Shown here piece after piece: positions 54,547 to 64,000 of a stretch of 64,000 bases of DNA. How positions within the stretch are numbered: position 1 is the first letter of the stretch; the number at the start of each line of letters is the position of its first letter. The position numbers and the translations under genes are program-made. A model generated the notes under the pieces. The model did not search any database. It saw nothing but the letters and a program-made list of their open reading frames with translations, and was not told where the DNA came from. Source of the stretch: CAWGXZ01 sp963826695 (GTDB lineage: Bacteria > Pseudomonadota > Gammaproteobacteria > Burkholderiales > Burkholderiaceae_C); NCBI GenBank assembly GCA_963826695.1, contig CAWGXZ010000004.1, positions 1,536,468-1,600,467 on the forward strand, read 5' to 3'.

Positions 54547-55241
54547 GCGTTACCTTGCCGACGCCCAGAGCTGGGAGGTCGACCGTGCCGGCAACGCCGA
54601 GCGCTCGGCGCGCCGCGCCTGGACTGTCGCAGCCGTCTCTGCCGCCATCGCCCTGCTGTGCGCAGGCGCGGTGGTCGGGCTTACCCCGCTCAAGCAGCCG
54701 GTGCCGGTCGTCATCCGCGTCGACAGCAGCAACGGCGTTGTCGATGTCGTGCCCACCTACGACGGCACCGGGAGCATCGAGCAGATCGTCACGCGCCAGC
54801 TTCTCAACACCCACGTCACCGCCCGTGAGCGCTACTTCTATGGCACCGCGGAAGCCGACTACGAACTCGTCGCCGCGCAGAACTCGCCGCAACTCAACGA
54901 GCAATGGGCCAGATCCTGGGCACGCACCAATCCGCTGTCGCCACTGAATGTCTACAAGGACGGCACCAGCGTGCGGGTGCAGATCCGATCGATCTCATTC
55001 CTGAAGCTGGCCAGCGGGCGTGAGAATCTGGCACAGGTGCGCTTCACCCAGTACACGCGCGCCTGGAGGAACCGCCGACGAGCAGCCCAGCGCGTGGATC
55101 TCGACCATCGAGTTCGCCTACACCAAGCCTTCTGGCGACGAGAAGCTTCGCTCGCTCAACCCGCTCGGTTTTCGGGTCGTCGAGTACCGACGTGAGCCCG
55201 AGGTCACTGGGCAGGCGCAGCCCAGGGGAAGCGGCGCATGA
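54524..55241 (+). CDS. virB8: VirB8/TrbF-family T4SS assembly factor (one frameshift)
   Basis: About 238 residues. Short cytoplasmic N-terminus (RDPAVERYLADAQSWEVDRAGNAER), one membrane helix (WTVAAVSAAIALLCAGAVVGLTPL), and the periplasmic NTF2-like domain (YFYGTAEADYELVAAQNSPQ). An extra base near 55065 shifts the frame in YTRA(GG)TADEQPSAWIST. Ends ITG-like EVTGQAQPRGSGA with an ATGA overlap to virB9. Nucleates the inner-membrane complex. Confidence 0.82.
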
Positions 55242-56074
55242 TGATGTTCAGCCGCTGCCACCGCTGGCTGGTAATGGGGTGCCTCGCGGGTTCCCTGCTC
55301 CCGGGCGCAGTGATCGCCGAGAGCACTCCGCCGCCGCGGCGGCGTCGACCCGCGCGTGCGCGTCGTTGCGTACAACCCGAACGACGTCATCAAGCTGCGC
55401 GGCTACATCGGCTACCAGATCCACATCCAGTGGGCCGAAGGCGAGGAGTTCGTCAACCTGGGCGCGGGCGACGTCGGCGGGCTGGACGTCGGCGGCGGAG
55501 AAGAACCACTTCTTCCTCAAGCCGAAGCAGGAAGTGGTCGGCACCAATATCACGATCCTTACAAACCGGCGCACCTACCATTTCGACTACACCGTGCGCA
55601 GGGCGCCACCGACCCCGCTGCAGGCGCGGGACATGGTGTATTCACTGCGCTTCACCTACCCGCAGGACGATGCCCGGCGCTTCGCGCGGCGAGGTCGACC
55701 GGCTGCGCACGGAGGCGCGGCTGCAAGCTGGCTCCAGCAGCCCGCGCAATCTGGACTACGCCTACTGCGGAACCCCATCGCTCAAGCCCATGAGCGCCTA
55801 CGACGACGGCGTGCACACGCGCCTGCGCTTCGCGGACAAGGCGGAGTTCCCGGCGATCTTCGTGCGCAACGACGACAAGCAGCGAGTCGCTCGCTGAACT
55901 TCAACGTCGAAGGCGACGAGGTGGTCATCCACCGCGTGACCCGCCGCCTCGTGCTGAGGCGCGGCGCACTGGTCGGCTGCGTCGTCAACCAGGCTTATGA
56001 CGGCGGGGGTGCCCGGCAGCGGTCGGGCACCACCGGTGCCCAATGTGCTGCGTGACACCTTGGGAGGCGGCTGA
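55238..56074 (+). CDS. virB9: VirB9/TrbG-family outer-membrane core protein (at least five frameshifts)
   Basis: About 275 residues if repaired. Signal peptide GCLAGSLLPGAVIAES; then, in shifting frames, RVVAYNPNDVIKLRGYIGYQ, HIQWAEGEEFVNLGAGD, KNHFFLKPKQEVVGTNITIL, RRTYHFDYTV, RNLDYAYCG, VHTRLRFADKAEFPAIFVRN, and GDEVVIHRVTRRLVLRRG. These are successive VirB9 blocks in the right order. The end is PNVLRDTLGGG. Every block is well conserved, so the breaks look like sequence errors. Overlaps virB10 by one base. Confidence 0.8.
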
Positions 56075-57400
56075 TGAGCGCAACCGATTCGGCGTCGCGC
56101 CACGCCCGGCCTCCCCGGACGCGCGGTAGACCATGAGACGGGCGAGATCATCGAGCTCGTCCCGGCCGCAGGCCGAGGAACTGCTCGCGCAGCCTCCGCG
56201 CAGCACACCTCCGGAACGGCCAGCCTCCGTCGCCGGCGAGCGCACGATTCCGTCGGTCAACCGCGAGCGCTCGGTGCAGTCGCGGGTCAGCAACGCACTG
56301 GCGTTCAGCACGGCCGCGCTGCTTGGCCTCGGCTTCCTGGGCTGGTACTACAGCACGCAGTTCGCTCGGGCCGACGAGGCCAAGGCAGCGGCCACAAAGG
56401 CCGCCGAAGCGCGCAATGCTGGTGAGATGAAGCTGCCGCCACTCGGCCGCGTCGATCCGCCGAGGCGGGAGGCTGCCGGCGTCGGCGCCCAGCTCCGTGC
56501 TGGCAGCCCCCTCCGCGCCGCCGCTGCCCGACGCCCACACAGCCGCCTACGCGCCCCCGCTGCCCCGGCCGCCGAAGACCCCGGCAGAACTTTTGCTCGA
56601 GCGTCAGCTGCGTCAGCCGGTGCTGCTGCGGGATCGCGGCCTGGGCGGCGGAGCTGGCAGAGCCGCCGCTGGCAGCACGTCATCGACGGTCGCTTCGGTC
56701 TTCGGCCTGTTGCCAACTGCCGGCAGGTGAAGCTGCGTTTGCAGCGGAGCCTCCGCGAGGGCTCCACCCTCGCCGGCATGCTGCGCCCCACGCAGACGCC
56801 AGCCGTCAACGCGCAGGTGCTGCCGAACCGCCGCCTGCTGCTGCCCAAGGGTGCCTTCCTCGACTGCACGCTCGAGACGGCCATCGACTCGACCTTCGAC
56901 GGCATGGTCACCTGCATCGGTGCCAGCGACATCTACAGCGCCGACGGCAAGGTCGTCCTGCTCGAACGCGGCACCAAGTACGTCGGCGAGAAGCGCGGCG
57001 AGCTGCGCCAGGGCCAGGGCCGCGTCTTCGTGCTCTGGAACGAAGCGCGCACCCCCACCGGCGTGGTCGTCCACCTCGCCTCGCCCGGTACCGACGAGCT
57101 CGGCCGCACCGGCCTGCCCGGCCAGGTCGACACCCACTTCTGGGAGCCGCTTCGGCGCCGCGATCCTGATCTCCGTTATCGATGGCAGCCTGCAGGCGCT
57201 GGCTGCCAGCCAGCGATCCGGCACCGGCGCGGTCGTCGTCAACCGCTCAGGGCACCGTGACGTGCATCACCGAGGTACTGCGCAGCACGGTGGCAATCCC
57301 GCCGACCGTCGTGAAGAACCAGGGCGACCGGATCCAGATCCTGGCCGCGCGTGATGTCGATTTCCGCACCGTCTATGCGCTGCGAGCTGAGCGGCGATGA
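56074..57400 (+). CDS. virB10: VirB10/TrbI-family T4SS core protein (several frameshifts)
   Basis: About 440 residues if repaired. Cytoplasmic start MSATDSASRHARPP and HETGEIIELVP, then a membrane helix (ALAFSTAALLGLGFLGWYYS), a Pro-rich periplasmic stretch, and the beta-barrel core (GSTLAGMLRPTQTPAVNAQV, LLPKGAFLDCTLETAIDSTF, RGTKYVGEKRGELRQGQGRV, FVLWNEARTPTGVVVHLASP, FGAAILISVIDGSLQALA, PPTVVKNQGDRIQILAARDV, DFRTVYAL). At least five frame changes. The stop overlaps virB11 (ATGA). Spans both membranes and gates the channel. Confidence 0.82.
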
Positions 57401-58474
57401 GCGCTGACGTGGTCGCTCTGCCCGCAGCGTCTCGCCCAGCGGCGCTGCTACGGCCGAACCGTCTTCGCTCGACCACTTCCTGCGCCCGCTCGCGCCCTGG
57501 CTCGACGATCCCACGATGACCGACCTGTGCATCAACCGGCCTGGCGAGGCGTTCGTCGAGCGGGACACCGGCTGGAGCCGAGAGCCGCTCGCCTTCGCCA
57601 CCTACGACTGGTGCCTGTCGCTCGCCCGGCTCGTCGCGCACTTCGCACGCCAGCGCGTCACCGCCGCCGAGCCGTTGCTGTCAGCAACGCTGCCGGGCGG
57701 TCAGCGCATCCAGATCACGCTGCCGCCTGCAACGCAGGAGGGCACAGTCGCCATCACGATCCGGCGGCCCTCGGACGTGCTCTGGACGCTCGGCGACCTG
57801 AAGCCAAGGGCGTGTTCGCCACGACGCAGGCAATGCCCGAGTCAGCCGAGTCGACCGCCCGCGTCACGGACTGCCTGCTGGTGCAGAGCGCCTGCGAGCA
57901 CGCGACTTCGCCGGCTTCCTGCGCTTGGCGGTGCAGCGGCGCAAGAACATCCTGCTTTCCGGGCGCAACAGGCTCCGGCAAGACGACGATCAGCAAGGCA
58001 CTCATCCTCGAGATTCCGCCCGACGACCGGATCGTCACGATCGAGGACGTGAAGGAGCTGTCGCTGCAGAACCAGCCGAACCATGTGCGGCTCTTCTACT
58101 CGCAGGGTGGCCAGGGCCAAGCAGCGGTTACGCCATGCGAGTTGCTGGCCAGCGCAAAGCGCCAGCGGCCGGACCGGGTCTTCGTGTCGGAGCTGCGCAC
58201 GGGCGACGAGGTCTACGACTACCTTGTCTCGGTCAACAGCGGCCACCCCGGCTCGATCACCAGCGTGCACGCAGACAGCTCGGAGCTGGCGTTCGTCGCC
58301 CTTGCACAGCTGATGAAGCGCAGCGACGCCGGCCGGGGCATGACCACCCGTGAGGGGATCGAGCTCGCCCAGCTGAGCGTCGATGTCGTCGTGCAGTGCA
58401 GCCGCGACCGCCAGCGGCGCCACGTCAGCGAGGTCTGGTATGACCCCAACGCCAGGCGCCGAGAGCTCCGCTAG
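57397..58474 (+). CDS. virB11: VirB11/TrbB-family traffic ATPase (several frameshifts)
   Basis: About 355 residues if repaired. TDLCINRPGEAFVERDTGW and YDWCLSLARLVAHFARQRVT form the N-terminal domain. The ATPase has GFLRLAVQRRKNILLSGATG, GSGKTTISKALILEIPPDDR (Walker A), IVTIEDVKELSLQNQPNHVR, ELLASAKRQRPDRVFVSELR, and NSGHPGSITSVHADS (the conserved His box). At least four frame changes, at about 57500, 57800, 57900 and 57965. Hexameric motor switching between pilus building and DNA transfer; overlaps virD4. Confidence 0.82.
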
Positions 58475-60357
58475 CGGCTGGAAGATCGCCGCAGCGCTGC
58501 TGATCGCGGCGGTGGTCGGCCTGTACGTCTCGGGCTACTTCTTTCTGTGGTCGGTCCAGCAGCGAGCCGATGCGCGCTACGCCATGGACAGCCTGGCAGT
58601 ACTGGAACCACTACGGCGATCGGCCGGACGTGCGTCGGTTGCTGCTTTGGAGCCTGGCTGCAGGCCTGGGTCTCACATTCGGCGCGACCGGTGCCGCGGT
58701 GGTGCCGCGCAGGAGGCCGCTGCACGGGGCCGCTCGCTTTGCCAGCCGGCGCGAGATCCAGCATGCCAAGCTGCTCGGTGAACACGGCATCCTGCTCGGC
58801 CGCTACGGCAACCGCTACCTGATGCTGCCCGGCCAGCAGGGCGTCGCAGCTCGAAGCACCTCCGCGCAGCGGCAAGGGCGTGGGCGTCGTGATCCCGAAC
58901 CTGCTGAACTGGCCCGGCTCGGTGATCGTCAGCGACGTCAAGGGAGAGAACTGGACGCGTACCGCGGGCTTCCGCGCTGCCAACGGGCAGGAGGTCCACC
59001 TTTTTGATCCCCTCTCGGAAACCGAGCGCTCGCCCGGTGGAACCCGCTGGCGTATGTCTCGGACGTGCCGTACCGCTGCATCGACGACCTGCAGCGCATC
59101 GCGACGATGCTCTATCCCGGACCCGCAGGGTGCGGACCCGTTCTGGACCTCGTCGGCGCGCTCGCTCTTTCTGGGCATCGCGCTCTACCTGTTCGAGACC
59201 GAGGGCAGCACCCGCACGATCGGCGAGGTGCTGCGCCAGGGCATGGCGAGCGACGCCGAGGGCTTCCAGAAGCACTGGCGCCGGGTGATCGACAGCTGCG
59301 AGCGCGCCGGCTATCCGCTGTCGCAGGAAGCGGTGCAGACGCTCTGTGACGTGATCGACCTGGCGCCGGTGACGGCCTCGAGCATTCGCAAGACCTTCAC
59401 CAGCCGGCTGGACCTGTGGCTGAACCCGATGATCGACGCGGCCACCTCGGCGAACGATTTTGACCTTGAAGCCCTGCGCAAGCGGCCGATCTCGATCTAC
59501 GCGCGGATCAACCCGGACAACATCGCCAGGCTGCAGCCGCTGCTGAACCTCTTCTTTCAGCAGGCGATCGGGCTGCAGACGCGCGAGCTGCCCGAGGACA
59601 ACCCGGCGCTGAAGCACCAGCTGCTGCTCGTGCTCGACGAGTTCGCGGCACTCGGGCGCATTCCGGTGATCGCCAATGCGACCGCGTTCCTGCCCGGCTA
59701 CAACGTGCGCTCGCTGATCATCGTGCAGTCGCACTCGCAGCTGGTCGAGAAGTACGGCATCGAAGGTGCGAGGTCGATCCGCAAGATGCTCGCCGCAAGG
59801 ATCGTGTTCGCCGCCGAAGGAGTTCGACGACGCGGAGGCGATCTCACGCGAGCTCGGCACCTATACCGTCCGCCAGAAGTCGACGTCGAGACCGATGTGG
59901 GGCGGCCGCTCACCGACGGTGAGCGTGAGCGACCAGCCGCGGCGCCTGCTGCTTGCGCAGGAGGTCAAGGAGCTGGGCGCGGAGCGGATGATCCTCTTCT
60001 ACGAAGGGTTGCGGCCCGTGCTGGCGCACCGGATCGTCTACTACCGGGACCGCTTCTTTTCCAGGCGGGAGCTGCCGCCGCCGGAGGTACCGAAGCTCGA
60101 CATTGCCGCGGCGCAGCCTCTCGCCCGTGACGAGATCCCACCCAAGACCGGGCAACAGCATCGAGCCGGACGATTCCGGCCCCTCCCGGCGTGAGCCGGT
60201 CGCCGTCCAGCTACAGGATCTGAAGCACCTGAGGCTCGAGGACTTATCGCTGAACTTTGCGCACATCAAGATTCCGAAGGGCCACCCGTTGACGGATGCC
60301 GAGGTGCAACAGGCGGCCGAGCAGTTCCATCAGGCGCAGTCCAGCCTGGCAGAGTGA
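58440..60357 (+). CDS. virD4: VirD4/TraG-family coupling protein (several frameshifts)
   Basis: About 635 residues if repaired. Two N-terminal helices (IAAALLIAAVVGLYVSGYFF and LLLWSLAAGLGLTFGATGAA), ARFASRREIQHAKLLGEHG, Walker A EAPPRSGKGVGVVIPNLLNW (about 58850), DVKGENW, DPFWTSSARSLFLGIALYLF, and Walker B QLLLVLDEFAALGRIPVI, then RSLIIVQSHSQLVEKYG. The tail QLQDLKHLRLEDLSLNF ends at 60357. At least six frame changes. It brings the relaxase-DNA complex to the channel. Confidence 0.83.
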
Positions 60358-60368
60358 GGAGCACGACG

Positions 60369-61876
60369 ATGACAGCAGCCGACTACACCCGCGTGGGCGC
60401 GTTCAACATCGACGGCAAGTGGGCAACGGCCATCCGGTTCGAGGCGACGATCGCGGCGCAGGAAGTCGCGCAGCGTCCGGCTGCGATTCATGAACGGCCG
60501 CAGCGGACTGGCGGAAGCCGCTCTGGCGGCCGATGACGCGCAGCAGCTGCTTGGTCCGCAGAATTACGAGGTCATCCTCCAGGCAGCAGCGGCGGCACAA
60601 GGTGCGGGCAGCGTGAAGGGCGAGATTCGCGGCAAGCACTTGACGTTCCGCCATGCGACCCTTGCTGCGGCAAGTGCCGTGGCCGAAAACACCATCGAAG
60701 CGGACGAGCGGGTGCCGGCAGCCAAGCTGGAGGCGACGCCAAGGCACTGCGCCAGAGGTGCAGGCGCCGGTCGAGGCTTCGGAGCCGGTGTCGGAACCGA
60801 CAACCTCAAGTCCCCACGCCCGCGGCTGTGCCGCCTTGGGTGAAGCAGCGGTTCCTGAACGTCGGCAACCACTACTACTTCCCCGATCGCACGCTGGCGT
60901 TCACCGACGACGGGCTCAAGCTGAAGGCCGAGTCGCACAACACGGAAGTGGTGCGCGGCGTGCTTGCCATCGCCGAGGCACGCAACTGGACGTCGATCCG
61001 CGGTGAACGGCTCGATCGAGTTCCGGCGCGAGGTGTGGCGGCAGGCGCAGTTGCTGGGCATAAACGTCCGTGGCTACGAGCCAGCGACGTCGAAAGGCCG
61101 CTTCCAGTCGGCAGCCGCTGGATCGCAGCAGCCGGCGGCGCCGCAGGAGGACCCGCGCAGAACGTCGCGGTACCCGGTGCGGCAGCGAGCCGGCCAGCGC
61201 TCAACCAGACGATCACCGGCGTCCTGACCGAGAGCCGGTGCGGCCCCGTACCGCTTTGACGAGACAAAGGGCCTGTCGTACTACCTGAAGCTGCAGACCG
61301 CCAACGGAGAGCGCACGCTATGGGGGGCGGACCTGGAGCGCGCGTTGGTCGAGTCGGCTACCGCCGTCAAGATCGGCGACACGGTTTCGATCGAGAACCA
61401 AGGTCGAAGCCGGTGACGGTGAAGGAGATCCGGCGCGACGGCGATGGCAAGGTCGTCGACATGACGGTTGCGGCCCAGCGGCAGAGGTGGCTGGTCGAGA
61501 AGCCGGAGTACTTCGCCGAGCGCGCGGCGCGAGCCGCTGCGTTCCGAGAAGGTGGAACGTCCCCGGCCAACGCCGGCAGCTTCGCATCCCGACGTAGCGG
61601 CGGCAGCGGTGAACCTCTGGATCAGCGAGCAGCTCGCCGCCCGGCACGTCGAGCGGGCCGGAAGACCGTGATCGCGTCGTCATGGCGATGAAGGACCGGC
61701 TTGCAACCGCGTTGGAACGCGGCGAGGCCATCCCTGCGCCAAAGCTGCGGGAAGAGGGGCGGCGGCGTCTTGATGCTTTGCGTGGCGGACCCACTTCAGG
61801 GGCACAGCCGCCGCGTAGCCGCAGCGTTCGAGTGCCGCAGCGAGACGCGCGCGAGTTCACGCCGGCAGGGCCATAG
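60369..61876 (+). CDS. LPD7-domain transfer protein, relaxase/primase C-terminal-like (many frameshifts)
   Basis: About 500 residues if repaired, in at least six frame segments. Recognisable parts: GVFNIDGKW-like start, RFLNVGNHYYFPDRTLAFTD, a helical EVVRGVLAIAEARNWTSIR, GSIEFRREVWRQAQLLGINV (LPD7 core), then SYYLKLQTANGERTLWGADL, SIENQGRKPVTVKEIRRDGD, RQRWLVEKPEYFAERAARAA and MKDRLATALERGEAIPAPKL. These blocks are known from the C-terminal part of TraI-type relaxase/primases of mobile elements. No relaxase HUH motif or catalytic Tyr was found, so this is an orphan accessory domain. It follows virD4 by 11 bases. Confidence 0.7.
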
Positions 61877-62267
61877 CAGTCGCCGGCGTGTTGGCGCATT
61901 CTGGCTGCGAAGGTAGGGTATCGCCAGTGTGGTTCCAGGCGCGCCGCTCACGTTAAGCGCTCGCTCGTGGCAAGCACTCGAGCACGACCTGTAGGTGAGT
62001 ACAGTATCGTGTTGAGTGGGCAAATTCAGCGGACGCGGAACGCCGGCATTGTGCTCCGGATGGAATCTGCGGCCGCTGTCGCCTGCAGCGACGAGGGATA
62101 TTTGGTGCGTAAGGCTGGCACAAGGTGCCACCGTCTTTGCTCCTCCGGCAGTTTCGCCCACGCCCGGCTTTGGTCCGCTGCATGAGCGTCATGCGTCGCA
62201 GTAGACCCACACCCGCACAGCGGTCTCTCTAGGCGTTCCCAACCCAGTAGGTGCAGTTGCAACTCAT
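61877..62267. other. Intergenic stretch with a short hairpin
   Basis: About 390 bases between convergent genes. It contains TGGCAC-AAG-GTGCCA (62116-62130), a perfect dyad that could be a terminator stem or part of an oriT. No gene was recognised. AT content rises in 61960-62110. Confidence 0.4.
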
Positions 62268-64000
62268 CTACCATGCTAACTGAGAGCCAGGCCCGTTACT
62301 CGGTTGCGTCAAGAGGCTCGATAGCCTGACACGCAATCTCTCGCGACGTGCGTTGTAGAACGCCATGAAATCCTGAGGTGCCGCCGGCGCAACCCCCAAT
62401 CGTGACGATCCAAGCACCGCCTGACGAAAAGTTGGATCCGGGTATGTCGCTTCCATCCAAGGCCCCGGGAGACTGTCGTTCTTGGAAACGTTCAGCAGCC
62501 CTTCCAGCAACTGCAGATTAGCCACGCGATCGCGGGCGGCTAAACACTCTTCGGCATACGCGGTGCTGCACCCAGCCCTCTCCAGTTTGCGGCGCTGCAA
62601 CTGGCTCTTGGGAAAGAAGTGGTCGATGTGATGAAGCTGCCGCACATCGATGAACGGGAACAGGATCGACAGCAGAGGAAAGAGCCTGCGGTCGCCGTAC
62701 TCCATGTCCAACAGATCGTCCACCTCCTCGGGCCCGAAGGAAAGCGACTTGCCCCGCGCAGCCATGACCTCTCCAAGGCATCGCCGGGGAAGGCCTGGTG
62801 ATCGTCCGGATGACATCTCGCAACGCGGTCAACAGCGTATCCAGTCCGCTGCCCCAGATGCCTGACGACTTCAGCAGCGACCGAATCAGCCAGCTGCGGA
62901 TTGTCTCGCGCTCAGCGGCGTAGCTTGGATGCGCCAGCCAGTTTTCTGGCGGGTTCCGTTTGAAGATGTAGTAAGCAATCGGCAGCAACGCGCTGTCCGC
63001 ACGCAGCGTCTGCTCAGTGAGGCCAAACGACGCGGCCAGCTCCACGGTCAAGATCGTGGCGCGACGAACATCGGCCCAGATCTTTTCGAGCGTGCCCATG
63101 TTGGCACGGTTGAAATTTTCGACCTTGAAGCCAACACTTGCGATGTCCGCCAGCATCAAACCCGCCTTCAGAACGAAGTCCTTCGAGAGGTTGAATCCGG
63201 AGCCGATGCGGTTGAGGTCATCGACCAGCCCATGAATCTCCTGCCGAGCATCGAGCTTCGACCACTGGGCGACAGCGATGCTGAGCAGCAGGTCTGAGTA
63301 GGAGAGAACTGTGCCGCCAGAATTCATGCGAATGAAGATCCGTAGCACCCGGTCAAGCTCTTGGCTTCTCTCGGTGTAGAAGGACAATTGGGGACGACAT
63401 GCACGACCTGATAGAGCCGGTGCAAGGTATCGCTGGCACGATTGAAGACTCACTGTCTGCGGGATGCCACGGGCGTTCATCTCTCCGTACAGCCACTGCG
63501 AAAGCTTGGCCACGGTGGGAATGGTCAGGATGTCAGGAACCGGGATACCACAAGGTGCCCGAATCGGCGGCAGCCTTCTGCGGCTCGAGGAATCGAAAGC
63601 GATAGGCCTCACCTTCATCGTCATCGCCGCGCACAGCCATCAGGTCAATGTGCAGGATTCGCTTCGGGAACGCGTTGGGGTTCGTCCGCCACTTGTTCGG
63701 CTCCTTGATCGCCATGGACCCACGCAGGCCGATGTTCAGCGCGGTGAGCCGCTGCTGGCCGTCGAGCACGGCCGTCAGCTCCCGATTAGGGAGCGTGCCA
63801 GTTCCGGACAGTGCGCAGCGTCGCGCTCGTGATAAGTTCTGAACGAAGCCGAAGAACTTGAACTCTGCGCTCTCCTCGGCTCGACCCTCCAGAACAGGAA
63901 AGTACCAAAGGGATAGCCCTGCATCAGGCTGTCGAACAGCCTGCAAATCTGTTCGGCTTCCAGACAAACTCCCGCTGGATGGCCGGAAGCACGTAGTGGT
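62268..64000 (-). CDS. DUF262/DUF1524 (GmrSD-like) restriction protein, cut by the window edge and frameshifted
   Basis: The N-terminus begins outside the window: VLPAIQREFVWKP is read at the right edge, then after a frame change LFDSLMQGYP, LWYFPVLEGR and the DUF262 nucleotide-binding signature VLDGQQRLTALNIGLRGS. The middle domain is helical (ELDRVLRIFIRMNSGG, LLLSIAVAQWSKLD). After another break near 62780, the HNH/DUF1524 nuclease site is LHHIDHFFPKSQL with RVANLQLLEGLLN. Single-chain GmrSD enzymes use NTP hydrolysis to cut modified phage DNA. Defence role is inferred from family. Confidence 0.75.

Noticed and set aside
50900..61900. Programmed frameshifting as explanation of the broken VirB genes
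   Set aside because: Breaks occur at many unrelated sequences, in both directions and several per gene, without a shared slippery motif.
1..64000. CRISPR array, tRNA or rRNA genes
   Set aside because: No regularly spaced direct repeats, cloverleaf-like segments or conserved rRNA stretches were seen.

Overview
The window is GC-rich DNA (about two thirds G+C by eye) that looks betaproteobacterial, most likely order Burkholderiales. The best clue is the six genes for Bug-type (tripartite tricarboxylate) substrate-binding proteins beside CoA-dependent catabolic enzymes. A copper-type RND efflux system, LysR and IclR regulators and a VirB-type conjugation locus fit the same group. No rRNA, tRNA or CRISPR array was seen.

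Layout. (1) 1-5.3 kb: a leftward cusCBA-like heavy-metal efflux operon (cusA runs off the left edge) divergent from a cusR/cusS-like two-component pair. (2) 5.4-6.1 kb: a HigBA-type toxin-antitoxin pair with a palindromic operator. (3) 6.2-13.4 kb: mixed chromosomal genes: a zinc alcohol dehydrogenase with a frameshift, a histidine phosphatase, a D-tartrate-dehydratase-like enolase-superfamily enzyme with its own Bug receptor, a flavin-binding stress protein, a secreted protein and an SGNH hydrolase lacking an obvious start. (4) 14.0-15.4 kb: a lower-GC islet with a TIR-domain protein carrying an unrecognised N-terminal domain. (5) 15.7-22.2 kb: an M20 carboxypeptidase, then an amidohydrolase / isopropylmalate-dehydrogenase-like / Bug / Bug operon divergent from a LysR gene. 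(6) 22.2-24.7 kb: a non-coding scar with an IS630-family element and a decayed hydroxybutyrate-dehydrogenase fragment. (7) 24.8-43.4 kb: a leucine/isovalerate-type acyl-CoA degradation cluster (HMG-CoA lyase, methylcrotonyl-CoA carboxylase alpha and beta, methylglutaconyl-CoA hydratase, oxidoreductase, three Bug receptors, two SDRs, acyl-CoA dehydrogenase, NDP-forming acyl-CoA synthetase, two further crotonase-fold proteins, IclR regulator). Its carboxylase alpha gene is split by an IS5-family element. It ends at 43.4 kb in a MaoC/FAS1-like dehydratase that lacks its C-terminal half. (8) 43.5-64 kb: a mobile element: an MBL-fold hydrolase, a possible small zinc-ribbon gene, a leftward AlpA / TrfB / membrane protein / ParB / ParA block, and, divergent from it, an operon in the classical VirB2-B3-B4-B5-(Eex)-B6-B7-B8-B9-B10-B11-VirD4 order followed by an LPD7-type transfer protein. 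A DUF262/DUF1524 (GmrSD-like) restriction gene runs off the right edge. No integrase is in the window, so plasmid versus ICE cannot be decided here.

How the parts work together. The cus operon would export Cu/Ag under CusRS control. The catabolic block would capture organic acids with Bug receptors, activate them to CoA esters and oxidise, carboxylate and cleave them. The par and VirB genes would maintain and transfer the mobile element, with TIR, MBL and DUF262 genes as candidate defence cargo.

Caveat. Many genes that are otherwise well conserved carry single-base indels: cusB, the alcohol dehydrogenase, HMG-CoA lyase, both carboxylase subunits, the MaoC gene, and about thirty or more between 50.9 and 61.9 kb. 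The pattern looks more like base-calling or assembly error than decay. Coordinates for such genes span the reconstructed gene, and the frameshift sites are noted.
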